Source of the DNA: Kiritimatiellia bacterium
GTDB taxonomy: Bacteria; Verrucomicrobiota; Kiritimatiellia; RFP12; DVOR01
Direction of reading: 5' to 3'
Length of the DNA stretch: 44,431 bases
NCBI GenBank assembly: GCA_017558005.1
Contig: JAFYWN010000010.1
Location: forward strand, 1 to 44,431
Shown: positions 10,201-18,075 of the stretch, in pieces
How positions within the stretch are numbered: the first letter of the stretch is position 1
Layout of the letters: every line of letters begins with the position of its first letter
Program-made: the position numbers and the translations under genes
Notes under the pieces: generated by a model
Databases searched by the model: none
What the model was told of the DNA's origin: nothing
The model's input: the letters and a program-made list of their open reading frames with translations, nothing else

Positions 10201-11090
10201 CCTTCGGTCAATTCTTTCACCTTAGCAACAATTGCAGGGGTCACCTTCATGTGGGGATCGCAGAGATTCCAATACCACTTCGAAAGTTCTTCCCAGGAGG
10301 AGAAAGTCGACACCACAATACGCTGCAGCTGTGTCATTTCTTCGGGCATATTTTCTTCTGGGAAGGTCTGCGGCACATTTTGTGCTACCCAACGGTACAC
10401 CATGCGACCGTCTGCAAGCTGTTCACGGCTGCTCGTCATCGTACCCGGCACTTCGTCCAAAATAGCCATGCTCTTCAGCGGCAATTCCTTCGGCGCGACA
10501 ATCGTCAGTGACGAATAGGGCAAGGGGCAATCCATGCTTTCAACGGTATCAAAATCCATGTAAGCATCTGGAATACGCGGACGGCTGGTGTGTTGCGCCA
10601 TCACAAAGTGTAAGACATCACCCTTTTCAATCTGCGGCACTGTCAATACCAATTGACGCGAATTCTGGTCATAGATATTTTCAGCGTTACCATCATTTGA
10701 AGAGACGTCTGTCACGTTCGTCTTCAAGTCTACCGGCATCAACGTACCATCTGCACGCAAAACTTCTGCCACCAAAAAGGCACCTTCACTAAAGCCCTTC
10801 TTGTACCACAATGGAATATCACGTAATTCGCGTGCACCTTCAGTGGTAAACGCCTTAATCCACCATTCAATCCACTGCGTGCTCGAACCATCGGCAGCAT
10901 ACACCACGTAACGCGACTGTGCATAACCCAAGGTGCGAGCATCAGGCGCCATTTCACGTGTAATTTCACGCGCCTTTTGCAACATTGCTTCGCGATTTAA
11001 CATTTCTGGCATGGGTGCAATTGCCTGCACCATACGCACCAGAAAAGAGGCCATTAAGACCGCTAAAAAGATACGTTTAAATGACTTCAT
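7275..11090 (-). CDS. Large exported DUF3857 / transglutaminase-like protein
   Basis: A 1271-residue protein with a signal peptide (about residues 1-23). It has a DUF3857-type beta domain (about 55-250), a transglutaminase-like core (about 290-410) with the catalytic triad apparent as C345 (YGVCRDKGALL), H385 (YFNHAV) and D401 (LMDPTDD), and a linker beta region. A second half (about 670-1271) repeats this order. In the second core the aligned stretch TLTSGYGNRLDRLILWLAMLR has R959 at the cysteine position, so it is probably catalytically dead. Proteins of this type are envelope-associated and of unknown substrate. A -10 element (TATACT, 11120-11125) and AAAGGAG precede the ATG. Confidence 0.85.
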   Translation of the reverse strand: MKSFKRIFLAVLMASFLVRMVQAIAPMPEMLNREAMLQKAREITREMAPDARTLGYAQSRYVVYAADGSSTQWIEWWIKAFTTEGARELRDIPLWYKKGFSEGAFLVAEVLRADGTLMPVDLKTNVTDVSSNDGNAENIYDQNSRQLVLTVPQIEKGDVLHFVMAQHTSRPRIPDAYMDFDTVESMDCPLPYSSLTIVAPKELPLKSMAILDEVPGTMTSSREQLADGRMVYRWVAQNVPQTFPEENMPEEMTQLQRIVVSTFSSWEELSKWYWNLCDPHMKVTPAIVAKVKELTEGKTREEQIAALFGFVAQEIRYMGIIAEDTAPGYEPHDVSLTFDNRYGVCRDKGALLVAMLREAGFNAFPVLINAGSQRDREVPIPYFNHAVIAIDEGDREYRLMDPTDDTARAELPAYLSDCTYLVTRPEGDTLRVTPVPNPADHTVAVETDAVLDRSGNLELSTTLRFEGVNDNVYRSVFVKSTPDLLRERMDGMVKRVLPGAELTAISYTPKNPKDITQPLVLKLKARVADYAVPNGEGHTLVKLPYFSRVFGLVNFLFEGLDQPTRKYDWVISSPCAVRETLKLRGFNSLGEPQLLPQDPILKSNGASYDVTCKRDVAADVITLTRELELSHKTYSPEDYRALRRFNERMSRFEELRPLFVQNSSSDEDATVLKDIAATTLNADGTVKRHYTRDVRVNTFQGKRDNGEVKLWYAPDWQTLTLNAAEVTTASGDCIPVTAKEINELDSDGAALSPRYAAWKQRVISLPAVEVGSVSHLDYEVVSKDQRPFCETKVFDCGYSTKEETYTLTVPLAEVDNIRIAERNFENVDVERSTTKNDTQMIYSWTLRNRAAIKAEPSTPAPEFFSPTIYVAHRQAAAHRVIPTLIAQVEELLKKDAPKVEAMVEEVLKDIDEAKLDERLTALQDYIATRIRLIGPTWDALAFGTMTDPETTLTSGYGNRLDRLILWLAMLRIAEIDSELVFADGYSLAYAYAFSTQIAAREVPRWPRWTTPYIRLADGRLLGDGAESDELGATHITSCALMTARGRELFNADPANRTRSERLVRMVVDAGGDAVITSDVHDYGLKAGAVRRATRELTPESRRRTIAALANALATGAVPNSEYIVDTKAYPVRTRLSVSAKNYGVRQGALLTIPVPRLIPTLYSLRGTRRTTPIWQNEVEGQNAELDIWLPKGSEVVSRPEPFKVTLPGGGVCELSLKEEHIATTGMLRLTYKVNITASPAVLDNWLFPACVELNRRLTAPEMQTVIVRLPE

Positions 11091-11119
11091 CTAAGTAGAC
11101 TCCTTTACTAATATCTAAT

Positions 11120-11125
11120 AGTATA
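11120..11125 (-). promoter_or_regulatory. Promoter -10 of the DUF3857 gene
   Basis: The minus strand reads TATACT 29 bases before the start codon, followed by AAAGGAG. No clear -35 is seen. It would drive the DUF3857-tsaD-recA unit. Confidence 0.5.
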
Positions 11126-11245
11126 CCGAATCTTCAAGCTTTACGCCTATTTTCCCGCTACAAAATCTTCCCCTGCGCAGATGAAAATCCACCCTTAAAC
11201 TTCACCCTGCATCTTCCCTTTTGAAATAACACTTTTGCAACAAAA

Positions 11246-11271
11246 AAAGCCGCCCGAAGCTGGGCGGCTTT
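11246..11271 (-). terminator. Terminator of the ACT/UPF0210 operon
   Basis: AAAGCCGCCC-gaagct-GGGCGGCTTT, with a run of T on the minus strand, 24 bases past the UPF0210 stop. This is a textbook intrinsic terminator. Confidence 0.9.
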
Positions 11272-11294
11272 CAACTTCCTAAAAAGGATATGCC

Positions 11295-12668
11295 TTAGTT
11301 CAGGAGGGAGTGAATCGGTGCAGGGATGTGACCGCCATGAGCCACAAATTCTTCCTGACCATCTGGGCAACGCGGTGCCACCACCGTACCACCACCGAAG
11401 AGACCACCAAAGTCAAAGTAGTCACCCACCTTTGCACCCGGCACAGGAATCACGCGCACGCCAGTCGTCTTACGTGCCGAAACGCCAATTGCGCATTCGT
11501 CAAGAATGATACCCGCAAGTGTGCTCGCCTTAATGTCGCCCGGGAGCATGATCATGTCAAGACCCACAGAGCAGACAGAAGTCATGCCTTCAAGCTTTTC
11601 AAGGCAGAGAGTGCCATTGGTGAGGGCGAGTTCGAGAGTGTGGTCTTCCATCGGAGGAATGAATGCACCGGAGAGACCGCCCACTGCGGAGGAAGCAAAA
11701 GCGCCACCCTTCTTCACAGCGTCATTGAGCATCATCACTGCCGCAATCGTCCCTGGGCAACCAATCTTCTTAATGCCCATGGCCTGATAGATTTCACCCA
11801 CAGAGTCGCCAACCTTCGGGGTGGGCGCGAGGGAGAGGTCGAGCACACCAAAGGGCACGCCGAGCTTCTTTGCCACGTGACGACCGATGAGTTCACCCGT
11901 ACGGGTCACACGATAGGTGGTGTGCTTAATCTCTTCTGCGATTTCATCCAGCGTGACATTCGGATCGGCCTTCACGAGCTTTTCAATCGCGCACTTCACC
12001 ACACCAGGACCAGAAACACCCGCATTAATCACGACATCGGGTTCACCAGGACCGAGCAAGGTACCGGCCATGAAGGGATTGTCTTCAGTAATGTTGGCAA
12101 AGACCACAATCTTCGCGCAGCCGAAGCCGTTGATAAACTCGGTGGCCTTAGAGATCTTCAACATCGTTTCAGCCACGAGATTGACGGCATCTACGTTGAT
12201 ACCTGCGCGTGTGGTGCCGACATTAATTGAGGAGCACACATGCGTGGTTTCAGCCAAAGCCTGAGGCAAAGATTCAATGAGTGTGCGTTCACCGGGCGTA
12301 ATGCCCTTGTGCACAATAGCCGAGAAACCGCCAAGGAGGTCTACCCCTAATTCATCAGCTGCGCGATCAAGTGCCTTACAGAGCTTCACAGCGGTTTCCA
12401 CCGTGTGCCCTTCAAGGAGCATCGAAGCAGGAGAAATGGAGATACGTTTATTGACCACATTCACACCAAAGAGCGTCGCCGCATCATTACAGGTCTTAAC
12501 GAGGTCCTTTGCCACGGTCATCACACGATTATAGACGGCCTCAACCATCTTATCGGGATCAGGGTTCGCGCAGCAGCACAGGTTAATCCCCATCGTACAA
12601 GTACGCACGTCGAGATTTTCCTCGTTCACCATGCGCAACGTTGCCATCACCGCTTGATTCGTAATCAT
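11295..12668 (-). CDS. UPF0210 (DUF711, PFL-like) protein
   Basis: A 457-residue protein of the UPF0210/DUF711 family. It begins MITNQAVMATLRMVNEENLD, has a run of cysteines in INLCCCANPDPD (residues 29-38), and continues through RISISPASMLLEG and repeated glycine-rich segments. The family is distantly related to glycyl-radical enzymes in fold, but its function is not established. AAGGAG precedes the ATG. It follows the ACT-domain gene by 11 bases; this ACT plus UPF0210 pairing is common in bacteria and suggests a shared sensing or metabolic role (inference). Confidence 0.9.
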   Translation of the reverse strand: MITNQAVMATLRMVNEENLDVRTCTMGINLCCCANPDPDKMVEAVYNRVMTVAKDLVKTCNDAATLFGVNVVNKRISISPASMLLEGHTVETAVKLCKALDRAADELGVDLLGGFSAIVHKGITPGERTLIESLPQALAETTHVCSSINVGTTRAGINVDAVNLVAETMLKISKATEFINGFGCAKIVVFANITEDNPFMAGTLLGPGEPDVVINAGVSGPGVVKCAIEKLVKADPNVTLDEIAEEIKHTTYRVTRTGELIGRHVAKKLGVPFGVLDLSLAPTPKVGDSVGEIYQAMGIKKIGCPGTIAAVMMLNDAVKKGGAFASSAVGGLSGAFIPPMEDHTLELALTNGTLCLEKLEGMTSVCSVGLDMIMLPGDIKASTLAGIILDECAIGVSARKTTGVRVIPVPGAKVGDYFDFGGLFGGGTVVAPRCPDGQEEFVAHGGHIPAPIHSLLN

Positions 12669-12679
12669 GGCTAAACTCC

Positions 12680-13246
12680 TTAGAGAATTGTCTTAATAGG
12701 GGCAATTTCACCCGTCGCACGGAAGATATCTTCATGGCAAAGTTGTGCCGTGAAGCCTGCCTCCGTCATCGCCTGCTTAAATTGCGCCTGAACCGTCTTC
12801 AAATCTGTGCAGGGCGCATGGAAGGTGACATACACCACATGCGTCACATGAGCGCCATCCAATACAGTCGACCAGTCTTCAATATTGATGTTGTGTTCTG
12901 CCATGAAGGAAGAAATAGCCAACATCATGCCTGGCTGATCCATACCCGTCGTAATTGCAACATAACGCGTCCCTTCCATCGGCGTCGCCTTCAATGCCGC
13001 CTCAGGATTTTCCATAATCGAGAGTTCTGCACCCTCAGGCAACACTTTTTCAAGCGACGCACGCAACACTTCATGGACGTTTTCGCTATGGTTGGTCACA
13101 AAAATCAAAGAGAAAAAGCCGCTCACAATCGTCTGACGCATGTCAGAAATATTGCCCTTCAACTCCACAATCGTGCGCGCAATATCACTTGTCAAACCGA
13201 CTTTATCCGGTGTCATCACCGAAACAAGATACTTAAAATCCGCCAT
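12680..13246 (-). CDS. Double ACT-domain protein (GcvR-like / UPF0237 type)
   Basis: Two ACT domains, about residues 5-75 (LVSVMTPDKVGLTSDIARTIVELKG) and about 90-165 (VAITTGMDQPGMMLAISSFMAEH). Such domains bind amino acids; the arrangement resembles GcvR. The ATG at 13246 is chosen because GGAG lies seven bases upstream; six further upstream codons look non-coding. It is the first gene of a two-gene operon with UPF0210. A sharp -10 (TGC-TATACT) lies at 13279-13284. Confidence 0.85.
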   Translation of the reverse strand: MADFKYLVSVMTPDKVGLTSDIARTIVELKGNISDMRQTIVSGFFSLIFVTNHSENVHEVLRASLEKVLPEGAELSIMENPEAALKATPMEGTRYVAITTGMDQPGMMLAISSFMAEHNINIEDWSTVLDGAHVTHVVYVTFHAPCTDLKTVQAQFKQAMTEAGFTAQLCHEDIFRATGEIAPIKTIL

Positions 13247-13278
13247 AAGGCACTCCAATTCCAATTACAATTCGTTGC

Positions 13279-13284
13279 AGTATA
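13279..13284 (-). promoter_or_regulatory. Extended -10 promoter of the ACT/UPF0210 operon
   Basis: The minus strand reads TTTTTTGCTATACTGC: a T-run, the TGn extension and TATACT, 33 bases before the ATG at 13246. There is no recognisable -35 at 17 bp. The same layout occurs before dnaN. Confidence 0.6.
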
Positions 13285-13346
13285 GCAAAAAACAAGCATT
13301 TACGCACCCCATCTCCCGCATTCCTCCCCGAAAATCAACTTCTGTA

Positions 13347-13380
13347 AACAAAAAAGAGCAGTTTTTCGCAAAACTGCCCT
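13347..13380 (-). terminator. Terminator-like hairpin
   Basis: GCAGTTTT-tcgc-AAAACTGC, with an A-run to its left that becomes a T-run on the minus strand. It lies about 140 bases beyond the stop of the small secreted protein gene and before the ACT promoter. Confidence 0.65.
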
Positions 13381-13521
13381 CGCACATTAAAAGATTATTT
13401 AATGAAACAATTCAATCTATTGAAGCTATCTAACATTAAGTCAAAATGTAATCTTCAATGAATAAAAAGGCGAACATTGAAAACGTCAAAAACAGTTTTT
13501 GTTTACTTTGCAGCGAAAAAG

Positions 13522-13878
13522 TTACTTTTGTTTTGTGTCCGTAGCGGAGGATTGCTTTTTCTCTGCCTGCTTTGCTGCGTGGAAACGGCGATAGTGCGCT
13601 TCTGGAGAAAGAGGAGCACAGCCTTCAATGGGTAATCCACGATGAAAAACTTTTGCACGGCGCATGGCTTCATCTTCCATCGTAGCAGGTTTTGCCTTCG
13701 GTTGATCCGAAGGTTTACGCTGGCGCGTACAACTTGTCTTAATCGTAGTAGGTAATGCGCTCGGAATATTTATCTTTACTGCTTTATTCGTTGCCTCTGC
13801 CACTGGCTTGGGTGCATCCTTTCCCATAACCAAACCACTGAGCATGACAAGCATCACCAGATAAACAGAACGTTTCAT
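13522..13878 (-). CDS. Small basic secreted protein, unknown function
   Basis: A 118-residue protein with a typical signal peptide (MKRSVYLVMLVMLSGLVMG, cut near residue 19) and a mature part rich in K, A, P and Q, ending in KQAEKKQSSATDTKQK. It contains one CAPLSPEAHYRRFHAAK segment that looks like the only ordered part. GGGAG precedes the ATG at good spacing. I recognise no family. The composition suggests an exported or periplasmic, largely unstructured protein. Confidence 0.7.
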   Translation of the reverse strand: MKRSVYLVMLVMLSGLVMGKDAPKPVAEATNKAVKINIPSALPTTIKTSCTRQRKPSDQPKAKPATMEDEAMRRAKVFHRGLPIEGCAPLSPEAHYRRFHAAKQAEKKQSSATDTKQK

Positions 13879-13950
13879 AAGATTTCTCCCTAACTTATGT
13901 CATTAAGATAACACTTTTAAAACCATCTGTCACGGTTTGTTTCAGAAAAG

Positions 13951-13989
13951 AAACAAACACTCCACATCAAAATGATGCGGAGTGTTTAA
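13951..13989 (-). terminator. Terminator of the HTH/zinc-ribbon gene
   Basis: CAAACACTCC-ACATC pairs with GATGC-GGAGTGTTT around a four-base loop. The minus-strand read runs into TTTGTTTC. It starts 26 bases after the stop at 14015. Confidence 0.75.
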
Positions 13990-14014
13990 AATGGGTCAGA
14001 AAGTGTATTTTCGT

Positions 14015-14539
14015 TTAAACGCTAATCCATTCGTTGAGGCGTTCACTCTGAGAGATACGGCGGGGATCCAGCATGGCTGGCGTTTCCACAAGATAGGCTT
14101 TACCGCAACACGTACAGAAGGCACCAGGATTAACAGGTGCTCCGCATTCCGGGCAGGCACGCTCTAATACTTCTCCGCACCAAGCGCAATGACATTCATG
14201 CGCTTGCGCCAAATGACCCCGTGGCACGAGGGTAACGCGTTCCCCCACACTCATAGGTAAATTAGAGGGGCACTGTGGATTTGGACAAAAACTACGTTCA
14301 CCTGCAGTAGTCATCGGTGCTTCTGCATTAAGCGCAGCGGCCAATTCAGCCTGCGAGGGGGGCAAAAGCCCTAATTCATCACAGAGTTTCCCAATGGTCT
14401 GCGCACCTAAGGCCGTCGCGCGCCCACTCTCAAACATTGAGAGCGCGGACTGTTTACAGCCAACCTTTCGCGCCAGCATACTCTGACTGAGATGCCGCTG
14501 CAAACGTGCTGTTTTGATTTGTTCACCTAAGGTTTTCAT
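14015..14539 (-). CDS. XRE-type HTH regulator with zinc-ribbon tail
   Basis: The N-terminal ~60 residues form a Cro/C1 helix-turn-helix (KTARLQRHLSQSMLARKVGCKQSALSMFESGR). The rest carries several CxxC-type pairs (CPNPQC, CAWCG, CPECG, CTCCG), which imply one or two zinc ribbons. I chose the ATG at 14539 rather than the one three codons upstream. The gene has no ribosome binding site, but a -10 box ends only eight bases before the ATG, so a leaderless mRNA is likely. It borders DnaA-box cluster A. Its targets are unknown. Confidence 0.75.
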   Translation of the reverse strand: MKTLGEQIKTARLQRHLSQSMLARKVGCKQSALSMFESGRATALGAQTIGKLCDELGLLPPSQAELAAALNAEAPMTTAGERSFCPNPQCPSNLPMSVGERVTLVPRGHLAQAHECHCAWCGEVLERACPECGAPVNPGAFCTCCGKAYLVETPAMLDPRRISQSERLNEWISV

Positions 14540-14547
14540 ACGGCACA

Positions 14548-14553
14548 AGAATA
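14548..14553 (-). promoter_or_regulatory. -10 element implying a leaderless transcript (HTH gene)
   Basis: TATTCT on the minus strand, preceded by TGCGC and separated from the ATG by eight bases. Transcription would start at or next to the start codon. Confidence 0.45.
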
Positions 14554-14584
14554 GCGCATTTGCGGAATCTTTTGCAAGAAAAAG

Positions 14585-14819
14585 TTATCAACAAGTTATC
14601 AACAATTGTTCATAACTTATCAAAAGTTGTTGATAACCTTTTCAACAGTTGTAGATAACTTGTTTATAAGTCTTTTGACAGATTTTTATCAACAAAGTTA
14701 TCAACAATTTTATCAACAGTTGTTAATAACTTTTAAAGCCCTCATAAGCTATTGATAAATGAAAGATAAATGAGTGCCTAACCGAAGGAAAACAGGAGGT
14801 TTTCAAGGAGTTATCAACA
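14585..14819. repeat. DnaA-box-like cluster A
   Basis: Seven exact TTATCAACA 9-mers: plus strand at 14585, 14596, 14686, 14698, 14710 and 14811, and minus strand at 14628. There is also one TTATCTACA on the minus strand at 14650. Neighbours are often 11 or 12 bp apart, about one helical turn. Further loose versions (TGTTAATAA and similar) lie between them. It may be a titration or accessory origin site, as dnaN and dnaA are 3-8 kb away. Confidence 0.7.
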
Positions 14820-15139
14820 CCTTTTCATCAAAAAGTGTGGGTGTTGAAAAAATGTTCATAACGTTTTCTTCAATTGTTGAAAAGATGTTCATAACTTTTT
14901 TCGTGCGCCATGAAACACGCCTTCTTTTCTTCAAAATGAACAGGTTAATCTTGTTGAAAGGGGCCTTTCGCGTATCTTAATGGTTCAGTAATCCATCATG
15001 TGAAAGATATTTTTAAGGTTAAGATTTGAAAATCTAATAGAAATTAAGTGATAACAATTCCTAATCTTAATTTGATAGAATAACAGCGTGGATGTTGCAC
15101 ATCGTCGTATGAGTTTAAAACTCAAAAGAAAGGATATGT
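14820..15139. other. Gene-free AT-rich stretch
   Basis: Here are repeats of GTTGAAAA-ATGTTCATAAC (14841-14863 and 14875-14897) and the putative promoter region of the next gene. An open frame at 14774-14980 is made of the repeat sequence and is not supported as a gene. Confidence 0.35.
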
Positions 15140-15541
15140 ATGTTTTTGGCTTCTACTGGTTTACTGGAATTAGGTTCTGCGATGACGTCACTAATAGGGA
15201 TTATCTTTGGTTCTGTCCTTATTTGTTCGCCCATCATGATATGGTATTGGGCTAAAAAAATTTATCAAGAACTTTATAATCGCGCAGAACTTGAAAATGA
15301 AGCAATTAATCGAATGAAAGAAATGGAGACAAATCTAACAACATTGACGCAAGAGATTGAAACGCTTGTTAAAGTAACTGCTCAAATTGCAATTAATCAA
15401 GAAACGCTTATTGCATACATGGCCCAATTACAGCCAGGAACACATGTAGAAGGTGTTAATGATGTAATTGATGTGAATTCAATCGCACGTGAAGTTCCTA
15501 CAGGAGATGGAGTTTCTACCACTTGGTATACCTGCGAATAG
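15140..15541 (+). CDS. Small membrane-anchored coiled-coil protein
   Basis: A 133-residue protein with one hydrophobic segment (about residues 12-38, MTSLIGIIFGSVLICSPIMI) followed by a heptad-like helical region (about 40-95, rich in E, N, L and T) and a polar tail. AAAGGA lies upstream of the ATG. No family is recognised. It may be a phage-holin-like or stress-related accessory protein, but nothing in the sequence decides this. Confidence 0.6.
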   Translation: MFLASTGLLELGSAMTSLIGIIFGSVLICSPIMIWYWAKKIYQELYNRAELENEAINRMKEMETNLTTLTQEIETLVKVTAQIAINQETLIAYMAQLQPGTHVEGVNDVIDVNSIAREVPTGDGVSTTWYTCE

Positions 15542-15663
15542 TCTCACTCTAACGTTTCTGTTTTTTTTTAACTGTACAATGTTTGCACGGGACTTTTTAA
15601 ACCTACTTAGAAAACGAAGGTTTAATAATTGACTTAATCTTCGCATCCATGAACGAAAAAAAT

Positions 15664-15692
15664 AAAACACCCGGCAGCAACCGGGTGTTTTT
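15664..15692. terminator. Terminator, duplicate of the dnaN terminator
   Basis: AAAACACCCGG-cagcaa-CCGGGTGTTTTTT. It is nearly the same as 16866-16895 and is the left end of the duplicated dnaN tail. It could now serve the small membrane protein gene on the plus strand. Confidence 0.85.
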
Positions 15693-15720
15693 TAATAGAT
15701 GCCTTAATCAAGACCAAAGA

Positions 15721-15810
15721 TTAGACCAGGAGACGCAAAGGCATGATCACGCAGAGGAAGGGCACGCCAGCGCTCTTGAGCACAGCAGGACCGGTGCCTT
15801 CATTGAGTTC
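15721..15810 (-). pseudogene. Remnant of a second dnaN (last 29 codons plus stop)
   Basis: The minus strand encodes ELNEGTGPAVLKSAGV and then PFLCVIMPLRLLV before a stop. This matches the last 29 residues of the intact DnaN in the window at 26 positions. At DNA level 73 of 90 bases agree, so most changes are silent. There is no start and no upstream DnaN sequence. The homology continues into the terminator at 15664-15692, giving a 147-nt block like 16866-17012. It appears to be the stump left when a diverged dnaN was replaced. Confidence 0.88.
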
Positions 15811-15838
15811 TAAGTTTATTTAGAGGGAATTCATGTGA

Positions 15839-15844
15839 TACAAT
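15839..15844 (+). promoter_or_regulatory. Extended -10 promoter of the Sel1 gene
   Basis: TGTGATACAAT (TGn plus TACAAT), 31 bases upstream of the ATG. No clear -35. Confidence 0.45.
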
Positions 15845-15875
15845 CTGTTCTGTTTTATCACACGAGGAAAACGCA

Positions 15876-16820
15876 ATGAAATTATTCCTAATTCTGTTGT
15901 TGGTGGCCATCACTGGAATGGGTGGGGCTGCTGAAGTGGAGCAAAACATCCCCGAAAAAACAGCTGTGGCGCAGTGGATGGAACGCGCAAACAGGGGAGA
16001 TGTTGAGGCGATGTGCGAATTAGGACAGTGTTTGATCGCTGGCGAGGGGGTCAAAAAAGATCCGCAACAGGCGGTGATGTGGTGGTGTAAAGCAGCTGAA
16101 CAGCATAATGCGCGTGCGCAATTTAATTTAGGTGTTGCATATAAAAATGGAGATGGCGTTGAAAAAGATTTAGAGCAGTCACTTCAATGGTTTAAAAAAG
16201 CGGCTGAACAAAATCTTCCGCAGGCACAATTTAATTTAGCAATCAATTATGAACATGGAATAGGTGTAACCAAAAATTTACAGACAGCACTTGAGTGGTA
16301 TCAAAAGGCTGCTGAACAAGATTATATGAAGGCTCAATGTAATCTTGGTTTATTGTATTTAAACGGGGGTGATGGCTTTAAAAAAGATGAGAAGAAGGCT
16401 ATTTATTGGTTAACTAAAGCCGCAGAAAAAGAGGATACTATCGCTCAAAATAGATTGGCAAAATGCTATATGAGCGGGAGGGGTGTCCCTGAAGATTTAA
16501 AGAAGGCTATTCAGTTGCTTCAAAAAAGTGCTGACCAGGGGGATGCTGAGGGCGCCTTTTTACTCGCCATTTGTCTCATGGAGAAGCAACCAAAAGTCGC
16601 CGTCAAATGGTTGAAATCTGCCGCTGAGAAGGGAGATGCCGATGCACAATTTGTACTCGGTACGTTGTATTTCTATGGTAAACATGTCCCAACCAGTCTC
16701 GATTTGTCGGAACAGTGGATCCGAAAGGCAGCTGCACAAGGCCAACCCGATGCGAAGGATTTTTTGAAACAGGTCCCCTTCAAATTATTGAAAGGTGAAG
16801 GATCGCTTCTTATTAAGTAA
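15876..16820 (+). CDS. Secreted Sel1-repeat protein
   Basis: A 314-residue protein with a signal peptide (about residues 1-19, MKLFLILLLVAITGMGGAA) and about seven Sel1-like repeats of about 36 residues. Each carries the pattern A-x-LG-x-Y-x-G-x-GV-x-KD-x-x-x-A-x-x-W-x-x-KAAEQ. Sel1 repeats form alpha-solenoids for protein binding, often in the envelope or in host contact. GAGGAAAA precedes the ATG. It lies between the dnaN remnant and the real dnaN, so it probably entered with the recombination that left the remnant. Its partners are unknown. Confidence 0.85.
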   Translation: MKLFLILLLVAITGMGGAAEVEQNIPEKTAVAQWMERANRGDVEAMCELGQCLIAGEGVKKDPQQAVMWWCKAAEQHNARAQFNLGVAYKNGDGVEKDLEQSLQWFKKAAEQNLPQAQFNLAINYEHGIGVTKNLQTALEWYQKAAEQDYMKAQCNLGLLYLNGGDGFKKDEKKAIYWLTKAAEKEDTIAQNRLAKCYMSGRGVPEDLKKAIQLLQKSADQGDAEGAFLLAICLMEKQPKVAVKWLKSAAEKGDADAQFVLGTLYFYGKHVPTSLDLSEQWIRKAAAQGQPDAKDFLKQVPFKLLKGEGSLLIK

Positions 16821-16865
16821 ATTAATCAATTGAAGCAATTTAAGAAAAAGCGGAATTTTTAAACT

Positions 16866-16895
16866 AAAAACACCCGGCGAAAACCGGGTGTTTTT
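16866..16895. terminator. Bidirectional terminator between the Sel1 gene and dnaN
   Basis: AAAAACACCCGG-cgaaaa-CCGGGTGTTTTT, between two convergent genes and flanked by T-runs on both strands. Confidence 0.88.
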
Positions 16896-16922
16896 AATAG
16901 ATGCCTGAGGCGATCCCGAAGA

Positions 16923-18035
16923 TTAGACCGGAATGCGGAGCGGCATAATGACGCAGAGGAAGGGAACGCCATCACTCTTGAGCACAGCGGGGCCAGTGCC
17001 TTCATTCAATTCGAAGGTAATTGCTTCAGTATCCAAGTTGCGAATACAATCCATGATGTAGTTTGGATTGTAATTAGCACTGATTGCGCGACCTGCGTAC
17101 TTAATCGGAAGCACATCGCTTGCTTCACCAGACTCAGTATTGTTAGCCGAAAGGGTCAACGTACCATCTGCGAAGGAGAGGCGCACTGCATGGGACTTGT
17201 CATTAGACATAATCGCCACACGCTGAATCGAAGCAATGAGTTCATTGCGATCAACGGTTACGCGTTCGTCACATGCCGTGGGGATCACTGCTTCATAGGA
17301 GACGTAAACACCTTCGATGAGCTTGCTGTAAAAACGGAAGGTGTCGCAGTCAAACATAATCTGACCTGTCTGACCGATAATGCGCATCTGGCCTTCCCCA
17401 CCCAAAAGGCGGCTGAGTTCTGCCACAGCCTTCGGAGGAAGAATCATTTCGCAAGCACTTTCATCGGGGAACTCAATTTCTTGTTCAACCAAAGAGAGAC
17501 GCTTACCATCCGTGGCGACCATGGTGAGCTTGTTGTCACGGAAACGGAGGCAAACACCAGTGAGCACACGACGCGTTTCATCCGTGCTAGCTGCATAGGC
17601 CGTCTTGCGGAGCATTTCACGGAAGGTCGCACGATCAATCGTAAAGACGCGATTGGTTTCATCAGGTTCCTTAATCACAGGGAACTGACGAGTATTCAAA
17701 CCAATCACACGATACTTTGCAGCAGCCGTAATCACACGGGCCACATCATCTTCACCAACGTCAAAGCTCACTTCACCTTCAGGAGCCATACGCAGAATTT
17801 CAACAATCTTACGCACCGGCAACGTCGTGCTGCCAGGCACTTCCACCGTCACATCCGTCGTCAGCGTAGCACGAACCGAAAGGTCAAGGTCGGTGGCCGT
17901 CAAGGTCAACGAACCATCTTCCGATGCCTGAAACATTGCATTAGAGATAATCTGCAAAGAGGGCTTATTGGGAACAACGCTCTGCACACTCGAGAGCAGT
18001 TCCAAAAAACGACTGCGAATAACGGTAAACTTCAT
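16923..18035 (-). CDS. dnaN: DNA polymerase III sliding clamp (beta subunit)
   Basis: A 370-residue beta clamp, which encircles DNA and tethers polymerase III. The three clamp domains are visible: MKFTVIRSRFLELLSSVQSVVPNK, the central domain with RRVLTGVCLRF, and a C-terminus with FLCVIMPLRIPV, equivalent to the usual MPMRL ending that forms the partner-binding cleft. I chose the ATG at 18035 because GGAG lies upstream; a TTG two codons earlier is less likely. Its promoter has an extended -10 at 18070-18075. It is downstream of dnaA on the same strand, but the two are separated by origin-like DNA and accessory genes. Confidence 0.96.
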   Translation of the reverse strand: MKFTVIRSRFLELLSSVQSVVPNKPSLQIISNAMFQASEDGSLTLTATDLDLSVRATLTTDVTVEVPGSTTLPVRKIVEILRMAPEGEVSFDVGEDDVARVITAAAKYRVIGLNTRQFPVIKEPDETNRVFTIDRATFREMLRKTAYAASTDETRRVLTGVCLRFRDNKLTMVATDGKRLSLVEQEIEFPDESACEMILPPKAVAELSRLLGGEGQMRIIGQTGQIMFDCDTFRFYSKLIEGVYVSYEAVIPTACDERVTVDRNELIASIQRVAIMSNDKSHAVRLSFADGTLTLSANNTESGEASDVLPIKYAGRAISANYNPNYIMDCIRNLDTEAITFELNEGTGPAVLKSDGVPFLCVIMPLRIPV

Positions 18036-18069
18036 AATCAAAACTCCAACATAAAATCAATAAGAGAGC

Positions 18070-18075
18070 ATTATA
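18070..18075 (-). promoter_or_regulatory. Extended -10 promoter of dnaN
   Basis: The minus strand reads TTTTTTGCTATAATGC: a T-run, TGC and a consensus TATAAT, 34 bases before the ATG. The -35 is weak. Confidence 0.65.
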
